Shown here piece by piece: positions 24,946 through 33,627 of a stretch of 64,000 bases of DNA. The notes beneath the pieces were generated by a model that saw only the letters and a list, made by a program, of their open reading frames with translations, made no database searches and was not told the origin of the DNA. Origin of the DNA: Barnesiella propionica (GTDB lineage Bacteria; Bacteroidota; Bacteroidia; Bacteroidales; Barnesiellaceae); NCBI RefSeq assembly GCF_025567045.1, contig NZ_JAOQJK010000008.1, positions 62,001 to 126,000 of the forward strand, read 5' to 3'. Numbering within the stretch: the first letter of the stretch is position 1; each line of letters opens with the position of its first letter. A program made the position numbers and the translations under genes.

Positions 24946-25638
24946 TTATCCGATGAGCTTATATCCTATGCCGCGCACGTTCACGATTCTGATGTTTTTG
25001 TCTTTTGCCAATTTATGGCGCAATTTCGTGATAAATACATGCAGACTACGTGTATTGAAAAAACTGTCGTCTCCCCACAATTCCAACAATATGGATTGAG
25101 TGTGTACTACTTGTTCCCGGTTTTCGCACAAATGGCGTAATATTTCCGATTCTCTGTGAGACAAATCGGACAGCACTCCCTGGTACGATAAAGTCTGTGC
25201 GATAGGATTGAACATGTATTGTCCCAGAGTGTAAAAATTTTTGCATTGTCTCTCTACGCGGGGTTTATTCACAAGAGCTTTGATTCTGACAATAAGTTCG
25301 GCAATGCCGAACGGTTTCTTAAGATAATCATTACAGCCCAATTCAAAACCGGTAACCACATCGTCGGTCTCGGATCGTGCGGATAAAAATAGGATGGGAG
25401 TGTTCCGGTCGGTTTCTCTTATCCGTTTTACCATTTCGAAGCCATCCATACGGGGCATCATAATGTCCGTTACAATGATATGGGGTCGTATTTCATGGAA
25501 TTTGAGTAGTCCTTCATTTCCGTTATATGCAACTTCTATTTCAAATCCTTCCTGCACCAGGGTATCCAGGATGATACGTACCAGGTTTTTTTCATCCTCT
25601 ACCAATAATATTCGGGTATTTTCCGGTATTTTTTTCAT
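24946..25638 (-). CDS. OmpR-family response regulator (RprY-like)
   Basis: 230 residues. Receiver domain 8-122 with the acidic pair in LLVEDEKN, phospho-acceptor Asp58 in IIVTDIMMPRMDGF, and the conserved Lys in NDYLKKPFG. A winged-helix DNA-binding domain follows (about 135-228) with LSHRESEILRHLCENREQVV and SLHVFITKLRHKL, ending VNVRGIGYKLIG. The ATG at 25638 overlaps the kinase stop as ATGA and is preferred over a start three codons earlier. Size, sequence style and kinase-regulator order resemble the Bacteroides RprX/RprY pair, which I cite from memory without alignment. Target genes are not apparent. Confidence 0.9.
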   Translation of the reverse strand: MKKIPENTRILLVEDEKNLVRIILDTLVQEGFEIEVAYNGNEGLLKFHEIRPHIIVTDIMMPRMDGFEMVKRIRETDRNTPILFLSARSETDDVVTGFELGCNDYLKKPFGIAELIVRIKALVNKPRVERQCKNFYTLGQYMFNPIAQTLSYQGVLSDLSHRESEILRHLCENREQVVHTQSILLELWGDDSFFNTRSLHVFITKLRHKLAKDKNIRIVNVRGIGYKLIG

Positions 25639-27062
25639 AATGTCCATTCGATTATAAATTTACTCCCTTTCCCGTATTCGCTTATTACCGTTATTTTTCC
25701 GTTATGTGTTTCTATCAGCCTTTTTATATAATAAAGCCCCAGTCCATAACCTTTTATATCGTGTATATTACCTGTCGGTACTCTGTAAAATTTATCGAAG
25801 ATACGTTCCTGCTGTTCCTTTTTTATACCGTTGCCGTTGTCTATAACTTCAATGATAGTTTTCTTATTTTCTTTTTTGGCCGATATACTTATGTGAACGG
25901 AAGGGCCGGAATATTTCAATGAATTATCTATAAGGTTGCTTAGTATGTTGTAGAAGTGGATACGGTCGGCGTTTATTGAGAAACTGTCTGTTATGGCAAG
26001 GGTAAACTCTGTCGGTTTTTCCGTCTTTAGTCTATATTCCGAAATGAGCTGCCTGCATAAAGAGCGCAAGTTTATACTCTCTATTTTCAGGGAAATTTCT
26101 TTTTGTTCATCGCGTGACATGGAAAGTATTTGTTCTACCAGCCCCGAAAGGTGCTGTAGTTGCTCTTTTATGATGTACAGATAGTCTTTCCGTCTGCTTT
26201 CATTTTTTTCGGAAGAATAGTTCAGTAAAACATCATTGGCCGCATAAGCTACCGAGATGGGTGTTTTAAGTTCATGAGTCATATTATTGGTAAAGTCTCT
26301 TTTTATTTCTTCCAGCGTTTTTTGTTTTAATATGGTGCGCATTAAGTAAATATATGAAAATATGAGTAATGCCAGAATGATAAGTGAGGCTACAGCTATT
26401 CCCGACATTTGCCGGAGTATGATTTTATTCTGTGTTTCTGTGTGGGTGCGGAATGCATATTTATTGTCGATGTCGAATATGTAGTCGTAACTATCCGGTG
26501 TTTTCCCGGATATGACCGGTGCCATTTTTGATCGGATGAGGACGGAATCATTCTCAAGCGCAACGATCTCGGTATAATGAAGTGTTTTTATTTCGTAACG
26601 TTCAGTTAATTCTTTGCCGAGAATGGAGTCATACCGGTCGATGTGTATCGGCTCCATTTTATCTATAGGACCGTGCATTCCTTTTTGTATATAAAGTGCC
26701 ATTTGTTCCAGAACCTCGCTGTCTTGCTCATACCATGAGTTATTGTTATTTTCGACTTGACTCGTGGTGGTGACTGTCGTGTCTTCGGTTATAACCTTGT
26801 GTTTGATTTGTACCGAGTCGTTTTCCGGCAGACCTACTGTTCCTTCGATGGTTCCGTGTTGCCTGGCAGAATCCGCATGTATGATAGCTATTCTTTGGAA
26901 CAGTTCCCGGTGGTCGGCTGTACGCATAGCTTCGGTCATCTGGTTTTGGACATTGTTTTCCATACGGGAATATAGTGAGATTAACCAATATATCTGATAT
27001 CCCGTAACAAATGCCAGTATCAGTGTGACGAATGTTGCGACTATTTTAAATGGCAATTTCAT
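25635..27062 (-). CDS. Sensor histidine kinase (RprX-like)
   Basis: 475 residues, inner-membrane two-component kinase. TM1 at about 7-30; a periplasmic sensor part at about 31-213 (Thr/Asn-rich in the middle, no known fold recognised); TM2 at about 219-241. There is no HAMP domain of clear length. HisKA has the phospho-acceptor His263 in NNMTHELKTPISVAYAANDV. HATPase_c has the N-box ILSNLIDNSLKYS, G1 IEVIDNGNGIKKE, F-box IFDKFYRV and G2 GYGLGLYYIKRL. It is transcribed before its regulator and translationally coupled to it. Confidence 0.93.
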   Translation of the reverse strand: MKLPFKIVATFVTLILAFVTGYQIYWLISLYSRMENNVQNQMTEAMRTADHRELFQRIAIIHADSARQHGTIEGTVGLPENDSVQIKHKVITEDTTVTTTSQVENNNNSWYEQDSEVLEQMALYIQKGMHGPIDKMEPIHIDRYDSILGKELTERYEIKTLHYTEIVALENDSVLIRSKMAPVISGKTPDSYDYIFDIDNKYAFRTHTETQNKIILRQMSGIAVASLIILALLIFSYIYLMRTILKQKTLEEIKRDFTNNMTHELKTPISVAYAANDVLLNYSSEKNESRRKDYLYIIKEQLQHLSGLVEQILSMSRDEQKEISLKIESINLRSLCRQLISEYRLKTEKPTEFTLAITDSFSINADRIHFYNILSNLIDNSLKYSGPSVHISISAKKENKKTIIEVIDNGNGIKKEQQERIFDKFYRVPTGNIHDIKGYGLGLYYIKRLIETHNGKITVISEYGKGSKFIIEWTL

Positions 27063-27091
27063 TCAAAGAGAGATGATGCGAATTGTTTTTC

Positions 27092-27099
27092 CAAAGATA
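27092..27099 (-). promoter_or_regulatory. Probable promoter of the two-component operon
   Basis: Minus-strand TATCTTTG fits TAnnTTTG, 30 bp before the kinase ATG at 27062; no clear -33 box. Confidence 0.42.
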
Positions 27100-27153
27100 A
27101 AATAATCTCTGAAAGATTATTCGTTTTGATAAGACTAAATAACTCTATTAAAG

Positions 27154-27190
27154 AAAACGGCTTACAATCCCTTAGATTGTAAGCCGTTTT
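27154..27190 (-). terminator. argS terminator
   Basis: 16-bp perfect stem AAAACGGCTTACAATC / GATTGTAAGCCGTTTT with a 5-nt loop, 22 bp after the argS stop at 27213 on the minus strand. The T-rich arm on either strand allows two-way use. Confidence 0.88.
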
Positions 27191-27212
27191 TATGAATGAT
27201 AAGGATTAGGTT

Positions 27213-29006
27213 TTACATGCGATCGGGAACTTCGATTCCTAAAAGTCCCATTCCGGTTTTTACCACTTTAGCTACATTGGCCGACAGCATCAGTCTGAAA
27301 GCTCTTAATGCTTCGTTTTCTTCGCGCAGGATTGAAAAATCGTGATAAAACTGATTGTATTCTTTTACGAGGTCATATACATAGTTTGCAATAAGTGCCG
27401 GACTGAATAACTTACCGGCTTCGGAAACTACCGAAGGAAATTCTGCCAGATTCTGGATCAAGGCTATTTCTTTTTCATTTGGAATGACAGATGAAGTATC
27501 TGTTTTTTCGAAATTTATCCCCGCCTCGGCTGCTTTGCGCAATACAGAGCAGATACGGGCGTGAGTGTATTGAATAAAAGGCCCGGTATTTCCGTTGAAA
27601 TCGATAGATTCTTTAGGATTGAACGTCATATTTTTACGTGGATCAACCTTAAGTATAAAATATTTTAATGCTCCCAGTCCTACTATACGGGATATTGCTT
27701 CTGCTTCTTCCGGAGTACAATTATCCAGTTTGCCTAGTTCTGCAGATGTTTCGCGGGCCGTGTTTATCATTTCCTCCATCAGGTCGTCGGCGTCTACTAC
27801 AGTTCCTTCACGCGATTTCATTTTGCCTTCGGGAAGTTCTACCATACCGTATGAAAAATGTACAAGGTCTTTTCCCCATTTGAAGCCTAACTTATTGAGA
27901 AGAATAGAGAGTACCTGGAAATGATAATTTTGTTCATTTCCTACGACATAAACCATTTTATCGATAGGATAATCAATGAACCGTAATTTAGCCGTACCGA
28001 TATCCTGTGTCATGTAAACCGATGTGCCGTCGCTGCGGAGCAGGAGTTTATGATCCAGTCCTTCCTGAGTAAGATCGGCCCATACGGAACCGTCTTCTTT
28101 TTTGTACATAATTCCTTTTTCCAATCCTTCCAGGACTTTTTCTTTTCCCTCCAGGTATGTTTCGGACTCATAGTATATTTTGTCGAAATCTACACCTAAA
28201 CGTTTGTAAGTCTCGTCGAATCCGGCATATACCCATTCGTTCATCATACGCCATACTTCGCGGACTTCTTTGTCCCCGGCTTCCCATTTACGTAACATCT
28301 CGCGTGCTTCGGTCATAAGGGAGGAGGCAGCTTCCGCTTCCTCTTTACTCATTCCTTTTCTTTGTAAGTCGGATAATTCTTGTTTGTAGTGTTTGTCAAA
28401 TAAGACATAAAAATCTCCGATGAGGTGGTCTCCTTTTTTTCCGGAGGATTCGGGAGTTACTCCGTTGCCCCATTTTTGCCAAGCTAACATCGATTTACAG
28501 ATATGGATTCCTCGGTCGTTTACAATATTAGTCTTAACTACTTTATAGCCATTTGCTTTTAATATTTCGGAGATGCTGAACCCTAGCAAATTATTGCGCA
28601 CATGACCCAGGTGAAGGGGTTTATTCGTATTGGGGGAAGAGTATTCTACCATAACAAGCTGAGCATCGGGAGCCTGAGATTTGGTTCCGTATTCCACATC
28701 TTTGTCTATGGATTCCAGTTGCTGTATCCAGCATACCGGAGAGATAACCAAATTAAGGAAACCTTTTATAACATTGAAAGATGATATTTCCTGGTTATTT
28801 TTTACCAGATATTCACCTATTTCCTGAGCAGTCGCCTCGGGATTTTTATGCGATGCTTTCAAGAAAGGGAAAACTACGAGGGTAAGGTTTCCTGTAAATT
28901 CTTTTTTTGTTTTTTGTAATTGAATGGCCGTTGCATCGGGAGTAATATCGTATAAAGCTTTCAATGCATTCGAAACGGCATTTGTTATCTGTTGTTCGAT
29001 CTTCAT
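27213..29006 (-). CDS. argS: Arginyl-tRNA synthetase
   Basis: Class I synthetase charging tRNA-Arg; 597 residues, normal for Bacteroidota. N-terminal Add-1 domain with the D-loop-recognition region (KEFTGNLTLVVFPFLKASHK). The HIGH motif is PNTNKPLHLGHVRNNLLG. A KMSKS equivalent GKMKSREGTVVDADDL is followed by the DALR anticodon-binding C-terminus (KTGMGLLGIEVPDRM). Own promoter element and terminator. The tRNA-Arg(CCT) gene lies about 19 kb away. Confidence 0.97.
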   Translation of the reverse strand: MKIEQQITNAVSNALKALYDITPDATAIQLQKTKKEFTGNLTLVVFPFLKASHKNPEATAQEIGEYLVKNNQEISSFNVIKGFLNLVISPVCWIQQLESIDKDVEYGTKSQAPDAQLVMVEYSSPNTNKPLHLGHVRNNLLGFSISEILKANGYKVVKTNIVNDRGIHICKSMLAWQKWGNGVTPESSGKKGDHLIGDFYVLFDKHYKQELSDLQRKGMSKEEAEAASSLMTEAREMLRKWEAGDKEVREVWRMMNEWVYAGFDETYKRLGVDFDKIYYESETYLEGKEKVLEGLEKGIMYKKEDGSVWADLTQEGLDHKLLLRSDGTSVYMTQDIGTAKLRFIDYPIDKMVYVVGNEQNYHFQVLSILLNKLGFKWGKDLVHFSYGMVELPEGKMKSREGTVVDADDLMEEMINTARETSAELGKLDNCTPEEAEAISRIVGLGALKYFILKVDPRKNMTFNPKESIDFNGNTGPFIQYTHARICSVLRKAAEAGINFEKTDTSSVIPNEKEIALIQNLAEFPSVVSEAGKLFSPALIANYVYDLVKEYNQFYHDFSILREENEALRAFRLMLSANVAKVVKTGMGLLGIEVPDRM

Positions 29007-29035
29007 ATTCGAAATCTTTTATTCTAAAATGTGCA

Positions 29036-29043
29036 CAAAGATA
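29036..29043 (-). promoter_or_regulatory. Probable argS promoter (-7 element)
   Basis: Minus-strand TATCTTTG fits TAnnTTTG, 30 bp before the ATG at 29006. Confidence 0.42.
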
Positions 29044-29095
29044 GTAATTTAAGATGAAGAGACCTAACTTTTTCTATCATCCTGCAATGTATTTA

Positions 29096-31258
29096 TTAAA
29101 CCGTTTTAGGAGATTCTTCCGATATCTCTTTAATGATATGATCAAGTACAGCATCTTTTTTCAGATTCAGTTTTTTTCTTAGCCTGTAACGGGCTTTTAG
29201 TACACTTTCGTATGAAATGCCGAGGAATGCGGCAATATCGTTGTTTCCTTGATTTAATAAAATGAGCGCGCAAAGAATCTCTTCGCTTTTGGTAATGTTA
29301 GGATATTTGTGTAAAGAAGGGAAGAAATGCGGATAACGCAATGTGAAAATAGAACGAAATTCGGCTTCATCCGATGTGGTGGATAGCCGGACAGGGATTT
29401 CGTTTGTCTCTTGTCTGGAATTGACGTTTTCGAGTTTTTCTTCCAGTTCCGATTTTTGGGAGTTCAATAATTTTATGTGATTTATAAATGTCATGATGTC
29501 TTTCTCCTTATGTGTCAGTTTGCTTTCGGTCAGTTTGCGTTTGGTTATATTCAACTGATTTTTATAGAAAATAAAAAGTGATAAGAAGATTAATATGATG
29601 ATAGTTAGAACCGATATTTGTATATGGTTTCTGTTTTTTTCAAGATCGTGTTTTAGCGCCAGGTTCTCTTTTTCTTTTGCCAGTGTTTCGTATTTGACTT
29701 TGAACTTGGCGATTTCGGAATTTAAGATACGCTTGGTGTATAAACGTTCGGTCTGGTGATATTTTTCATAATAACTAACGGATTCGGATGCATGGTGGAT
29801 ATTGGCATATGAGCGGGCCAGTAACAGGTACATATCCTTGAGTGCCCATACTTTATTCTTTTTTTCATAATCTTTTACTATAAGTTCCAGTCTGTTTATA
29901 CATATATTGTAATTGCCTAGTTCGTATTGTAATTTCGCTAATATCAGATTGTTGCCCGGATTCAAATCATTTTCATCGAGTGATAATTGTATATTCTTTA
30001 ATTCATCTGTTCTTCCGGTTTTATAATATAAATATCCCAGATATAAGTTATATACTTTTTGGAGATAGTTTAATGTTTGATCATCCTTTTTTTTAAGATT
30101 AAGATATGGTGTTATTATATTCAGATAGAATTTTAATGAATCGGTATTATCGTTCTGTACCGATAAAAATAGTTTGGAGAAAAGAGATTGTTGAATGACA
30201 AAATTATTTTTGCTTTTCATAGCATACTCGCGCGCTTTCTGGTTATGCCTCATGGCTTCCTCAATCATTCCCCAGTCATAGTAAAAGTCGGAAAAAGATA
30301 TTTCGGTCATTGCCAATCTGTAATCGTCTGTCGTTATATCTTTGGTATTCGATAATTCCTGATATAATTCGAGCGTTTTATCAAATTCTCCTATACTTTG
30401 ATATAGTTGTGTTAATATGGTAAGTGTATAAGTAAGGCCGCTGTATGACATTTTTCTGCCTGCGTCCGCCGCTTTTTCCAAATGTTCTATCGCTTTGTTG
30501 ATGCTGTCGGCTACTATGTATATCGTTCCGGCATAGGAATAGTCCCGGAACCGTGTTTCGTAAGAGCTGTCTGCAGGCATTTCAAAGGCTTTGTCAAATA
30601 ATTTGAACGAATGTTTCAGATCCTCGTTACATCCGTATAGATAAGCAGCATAAATAATAATATCTCTTTTTAACGGTTTTGTGAGCCAGGTAAGGGAATC
30701 TTGCAATGTAATGAAGTAATCTGCACCTTCTTTGCTGTTCATATTTCCGGTAAGATAACAATTGGTAATTTGTAACAGGGCATCTTTTCCATTTTTGCTT
30801 ATGACACTGGAATCCTGTGATGACACGGGATTTATATTCAGTATTTGTTTATATAGTTGTATGGCTTTACCGTTTTGTTTCAAAGATTGAAAGCAACGCG
30901 CTTTGAGATATAAAGTCCGCGCCAGTTTATCGGGATATTGTTTTAAATTATATTTTTTTTCGAGCTGGCCGATATGTTCGATGGTAGTTTCATATTTTTC
31001 TGCATTGAAAAAAGCGGTTATGTAATATAATTTGGCAAGTAGGACTGTTTCTTCCTCCGGAGCTATTTTTTCAAGTTGTTTGGCTATAATCCGTAGAGAA
31101 TCGGTATTGTGATTATACACAAGACTATCGCAAATTTCTTGAAAATATTTAATGCTTTTATCTATTTCGGACGATGATGGCTGTTTATATTTTTGACAAT
31201 TACAAAACAGAAGGATAAAAAGAGATATGATAAAAAAGGATGTTACAGATGGTTTCAT
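29096..31258 (-). CDS. Membrane-bound TPR regulator with C-terminal HTH domain
   Basis: 720 residues. The N-terminus is a signal/anchor ending in a lipobox-like LFCNC (residues 17-21). About 500 residues of tetratricopeptide-like helical repeats follow (e.g. TLYLKARCFQSLKQNGKAIQ, AIEHLEKAADAGRKMS, FDKTLELYQELS). One transmembrane helix lies at about 547-566 (ISVLTIIILIFLSLFIFY) and a coiled-coil linker at about 575-615. The C-terminal HTH of the LuxR/GerE kind (about 655-700) contains LNQGNNDIAAFLGISYESVL and ARYRLRKKLNL. So the TPRs face the periplasm and the DNA-binding part the cytoplasm: a one-component membrane regulator. Similar TPR-HTH proteins are common in Bacteroidales; signal and targets are unknown. 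Confidence 0.82.
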   Translation of the reverse strand: MKPSVTSFFIISLFILLFCNCQKYKQPSSSEIDKSIKYFQEICDSLVYNHNTDSLRIIAKQLEKIAPEEETVLLAKLYYITAFFNAEKYETTIEHIGQLEKKYNLKQYPDKLARTLYLKARCFQSLKQNGKAIQLYKQILNINPVSSQDSSVISKNGKDALLQITNCYLTGNMNSKEGADYFITLQDSLTWLTKPLKRDIIIYAAYLYGCNEDLKHSFKLFDKAFEMPADSSYETRFRDYSYAGTIYIVADSINKAIEHLEKAADAGRKMSYSGLTYTLTILTQLYQSIGEFDKTLELYQELSNTKDITTDDYRLAMTEISFSDFYYDWGMIEEAMRHNQKAREYAMKSKNNFVIQQSLFSKLFLSVQNDNTDSLKFYLNIITPYLNLKKKDDQTLNYLQKVYNLYLGYLYYKTGRTDELKNIQLSLDENDLNPGNNLILAKLQYELGNYNICINRLELIVKDYEKKNKVWALKDMYLLLARSYANIHHASESVSYYEKYHQTERLYTKRILNSEIAKFKVKYETLAKEKENLALKHDLEKNRNHIQISVLTIIILIFLSLFIFYKNQLNITKRKLTESKLTHKEKDIMTFINHIKLLNSQKSELEEKLENVNSRQETNEIPVRLSTTSDEAEFRSIFTLRYPHFFPSLHKYPNITKSEEILCALILLNQGNNDIAAFLGISYESVLKARYRLRKKLNLKKDAVLDHIIKEISEESPKTV

Positions 31259-31470
31259 GATAATTTTTTTCCGGGGATAAAATTAGATATTCTCTTGTAA
31301 ATAATGGCAATAATTAAACCCAAGAGAATCTTGTCCATTGTTTGTCCATATCTTTTTTTCGGCGTATATCCATTGAACAGTTAATTTTACAGGAAATTTT
31401 TTGATATAAAAGATTGGTGTTGTTAATCAGGTGTAAAATTCCTACTTGATAGGAAAATAAATATTACTAA

Positions 31471-31505
31471 AAAAACGTAAGGTCCGCGGACCTTACGTTT
31501 TTTTA
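31471..31505 (-). terminator. hup terminator
   Basis: Perfect palindrome centred between 31486 and 31487 (core ACGTAAGGTCCGCGGACCTT) flanked by A- and T-runs, 22 bp after the HU stop. Symmetric, so it can work on both strands. Confidence 0.85.
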
Positions 31506-31527
31506 TTTCAATAAGCGCTTAAATCTC

Positions 31528-31800
31528 TTATTTTACTTTTTCAGCTAATTCAGCGCCCGCTTTAAATTTAACTACTTTCTTCGCAGGGATAACGATTTTA
31601 GCTTTAGTGGCAGGATTGATACCAGTTCTTTCTCCTTTTTCTGCAACGGCAAATGTACCGAAACCAATAAGGGCAACTTTGTCACCTTTTTCTAAAGAAG
31701 TAGATACTGTATCTACAAAAGCTTCTAAAGCTTTTTTTGCATCAACTTTGCTCAAACCTGCTTGTTCAGCGATGGCGTTGATTAATTCTGTTTTGTTCAT
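31528..31800 (-). CDS. hup: HU-family DNA-binding protein
   Basis: 90 residues, the standard HU length. N-terminal helices MNKTELINAIAEQAGLSKVD; core VALIGFGTFAVAEKGERTGI; the DNA-binding arm has the invariant RTGINPATKAKIVIPAKK with the intercalating Pro in NPAT. Nucleoid-associated, bends DNA as a dimer. Monocistronic, with the best promoter of the window directly upstream, as fits a very highly expressed gene. Confidence 0.97.
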   Translation of the reverse strand: MNKTELINAIAEQAGLSKVDAKKALEAFVDTVSTSLEKGDKVALIGFGTFAVAEKGERTGINPATKAKIVIPAKKVVKFKAGAELAEKVK

Positions 31801-31860
31801 AATGCTTATATATTAAAGATTAATAGAATGACGTCGCTACTACCTAAAGACGTAACTACG

Positions 31861-31891
31861 CAAATATATGGATTAAAATATAATATACAAA
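31861..31891 (-). promoter_or_regulatory. hup promoter, full consensus
   Basis: On the minus strand TTTG (31888-31891), a 19-bp spacer and TATATTTG (31861-31868) match both Bacteroidota boxes exactly, 61 bp upstream of the ATG. Confidence 0.75.
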
Positions 31892-31944
31892 GGATAGGAA
31901 TAAAAAAATAAAATTATATCAGTAAAATTATAATATTGAATGGT

Positions 31945-31980
31945 TTTGTCGGTATGTAAGAGGAATTTTCATTAATTTTG
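31945..31980 (+). promoter_or_regulatory. Possible promoter of the rhomboid operon
   Basis: TAATTTTG at 31973-31980 fits TAnnTTTG, 82 bp before the ATG. TTTG at 31945-31948 is 24 bp upstream, longer than the usual spacer. Confidence 0.4.
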
Positions 31981-32061
31981 CCCTTTTACAGAACAAACTT
32001 TAAGTATATTTTTTTATCAGTTGGGTTACCAATATAAGTTTAATGTATTATAAGGACATAT

Positions 32062-32760
32062 ATGATGCAAAATAGATCTTTTTTCGGGTCATTACCTCCA
32101 ATAACCAAGAACCTGATTATAATTAATTTTTTGTTGTGGTTTGCTACGATAACACTCCCGAGGGTAGGCGTTGATCTGGTAGATCTTCTGGGATTGCATT
32201 ATTTTCAGTCTTCTAAGTTCAATGCGGTGCAGTTGGTCACTTATATGTTTATGCATGACCCTAATTCCATTTCCCATGTGTTTTTCAATATGTTCTCTGT
32301 GTTTATGTTCGGGCGTACGCTGGAGGCTGCATGGGGCAGTAAACGTTTTTTATTCTACTATATTACGACCGGTATTGGTGCTGGTTTGGTACAGGAAGTT
32401 TTTTGGTATGTATTGCTGCATGACCAGATTGCGATGGTTGCTGCAAATATAGGATGGGAGGCTACGCAATTACAGCTTAATCAATTGGTGACGATAGGTG
32501 CATCGGGTGCCGTATTTGGCATTTTGCTGGCGTTCGGGATGTTGTTTCCCAATATTCCTTTATACCTTATGTTTATTCCCGTTCCCATAAAAGCAAAATA
32601 TTTTGTTATCGGTTACGGTCTTATTGAATTATTTTTCGGGATTTCGGGAATTCAAAGCAGTGTAGCCCATTTTGCACATTTGGGCGGTATGCTTTTTGGC
32701 TTGTTCCTGATATTATATTGGAAGAAAAAAGGAATTGGTAATAATGGAAGATTTTTTTAA
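32062..32760 (+). CDS. Rhomboid family intramembrane serine protease (first copy)
   Basis: 232 residues with about six membrane helices. Catalytic Ser148 in TIGASGAVFG (the GxSG motif) and His206 in VAHFAHLGGMLFG form the dyad. HVFFNMFSVFMFGRTLEAAWG carries the usual H/N of helix 2 and the following WG-x-K loop. Cuts transmembrane segments of membrane proteins; substrates unknown. Starts MMQNRSFF; the second ATG is equally possible. Its 3' end overlaps the second rhomboid gene by 17 bp. Confidence 0.93.
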   Translation: MMQNRSFFGSLPPITKNLIIINFLLWFATITLPRVGVDLVDLLGLHYFQSSKFNAVQLVTYMFMHDPNSISHVFFNMFSVFMFGRTLEAAWGSKRFLFYYITTGIGAGLVQEVFWYVLLHDQIAMVAANIGWEATQLQLNQLVTIGASGAVFGILLAFGMLFPNIPLYLMFIPVPIKAKYFVIGYGLIELFFGISGIQSSVAHFAHLGGMLFGLFLILYWKKKGIGNNGRFF

Positions 32761-33625
32761 CAAGCTCAGGTTACGATATAAACAAGGTTCTGTTTTGCTG
32801 AAACTTATTTATATTAATGTCGCCGTATTTATTATTATACGGCTGCTTGCTGTTTTTTTGACGTTATTTAATTTGGATACGCTTAATTTCTTGAGTTATG
32901 TGGAAGTTCCTTCTTCGCTATCGGTATTATTGATTCGTCCGTGGACCCTCATCACCTATATGTTCGTCCATTATGAAATATTGCATATCCTGTTCAATAT
33001 GTTGTGGCTCTATTGGTTCGGAGTAATTTTTCTCCAATATTTCGGTGAGAAACAAATGGGCGGTTTATATATTCTGGGCGGTTTAGCGGGTGCCGTATTC
33101 TATATTATTTCATACAATGTTTTTCCTTATTTTTCGGGACATCAAGGAATGATGTGCGGAGCTTCGGCTTCGGTAATAGCTATAGTCGTTGCTACGGCTA
33201 TGCGTGTTCCTGATTATAAGGTAAATCTGTTATTTTTGGGAGCAATATCATTGAAATATATAGCAATTGTAACTATTCTGATCGATTTGCTAAGCGTTAC
33301 TTCTGGGAATGGCGGCGGTCATATTGCCCATTTAGGAGGAGCTTGTTTGGGAGTTTTGTTTATGTACAGGTGGAAAAATGGTAAAGATATTACACGTCCG
33401 GTTAATAGAATAATTGATTATTTGGCAACAGTTTTCAAGCCTGGAACTAAAATAAAAATTAAACATAAAAAAAACCGGCGTCCGGAAACCGATATGGAAT
33501 ACAGGGAGCGGAAGAATAGGGAGAATAACGAAATAGATGCCATTCTGGACAAAATAAAGAAATCGGGATATAATGCTCTTTCCAGCGATGAAAAGAAGCG
33601 GCTGTTCGACGCAGGAAAAAAATAG
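32744..33625 (+). CDS. Rhomboid family protease (second copy) with C-terminal cytoplasmic extension
   Basis: 293 residues from the ATG at 32744 (an in-frame TTG at 32735 was rejected). Six membrane helices carry catalytic Ser141 in CGASASVIAI and His196 in GHIAHLGGACLGV; the helix-2 motif is HILFNMLWLYWFG. Here the residue after the nucleophile is Ala-Ser rather than Gly (GASAS instead of GASG). A basic linker (IKIKHKKNRRPETD) leads to a small helical C-terminal domain, EIDAILDKIKKSGYNALSSD, as in the DUF6576-type tail of many Bacteroidota rhomboids. Overlap with the first rhomboid implies coupled translation and possibly a functional pair. Confidence 0.92.
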   Translation: MEDFFNKLRLRYKQGSVLLKLIYINVAVFIIIRLLAVFLTLFNLDTLNFLSYVEVPSSLSVLLIRPWTLITYMFVHYEILHILFNMLWLYWFGVIFLQYFGEKQMGGLYILGGLAGAVFYIISYNVFPYFSGHQGMMCGASASVIAIVVATAMRVPDYKVNLLFLGAISLKYIAIVTILIDLLSVTSGNGGGHIAHLGGACLGVLFMYRWKNGKDITRPVNRIIDYLATVFKPGTKIKIKHKKNRRPETDMEYRERKNRENNEIDAILDKIKKSGYNALSSDEKKRLFDAGKK

Positions 33626-33627
33626 AA

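Noticed and set aside
31439..31455. Small hairpin TTCCTA-CTTGA-TAGGAA upstream of the TPR/HTH gene.
   Set aside because: Only 6 bp, and no T-run; may be a regulator site but cannot be told from chance.
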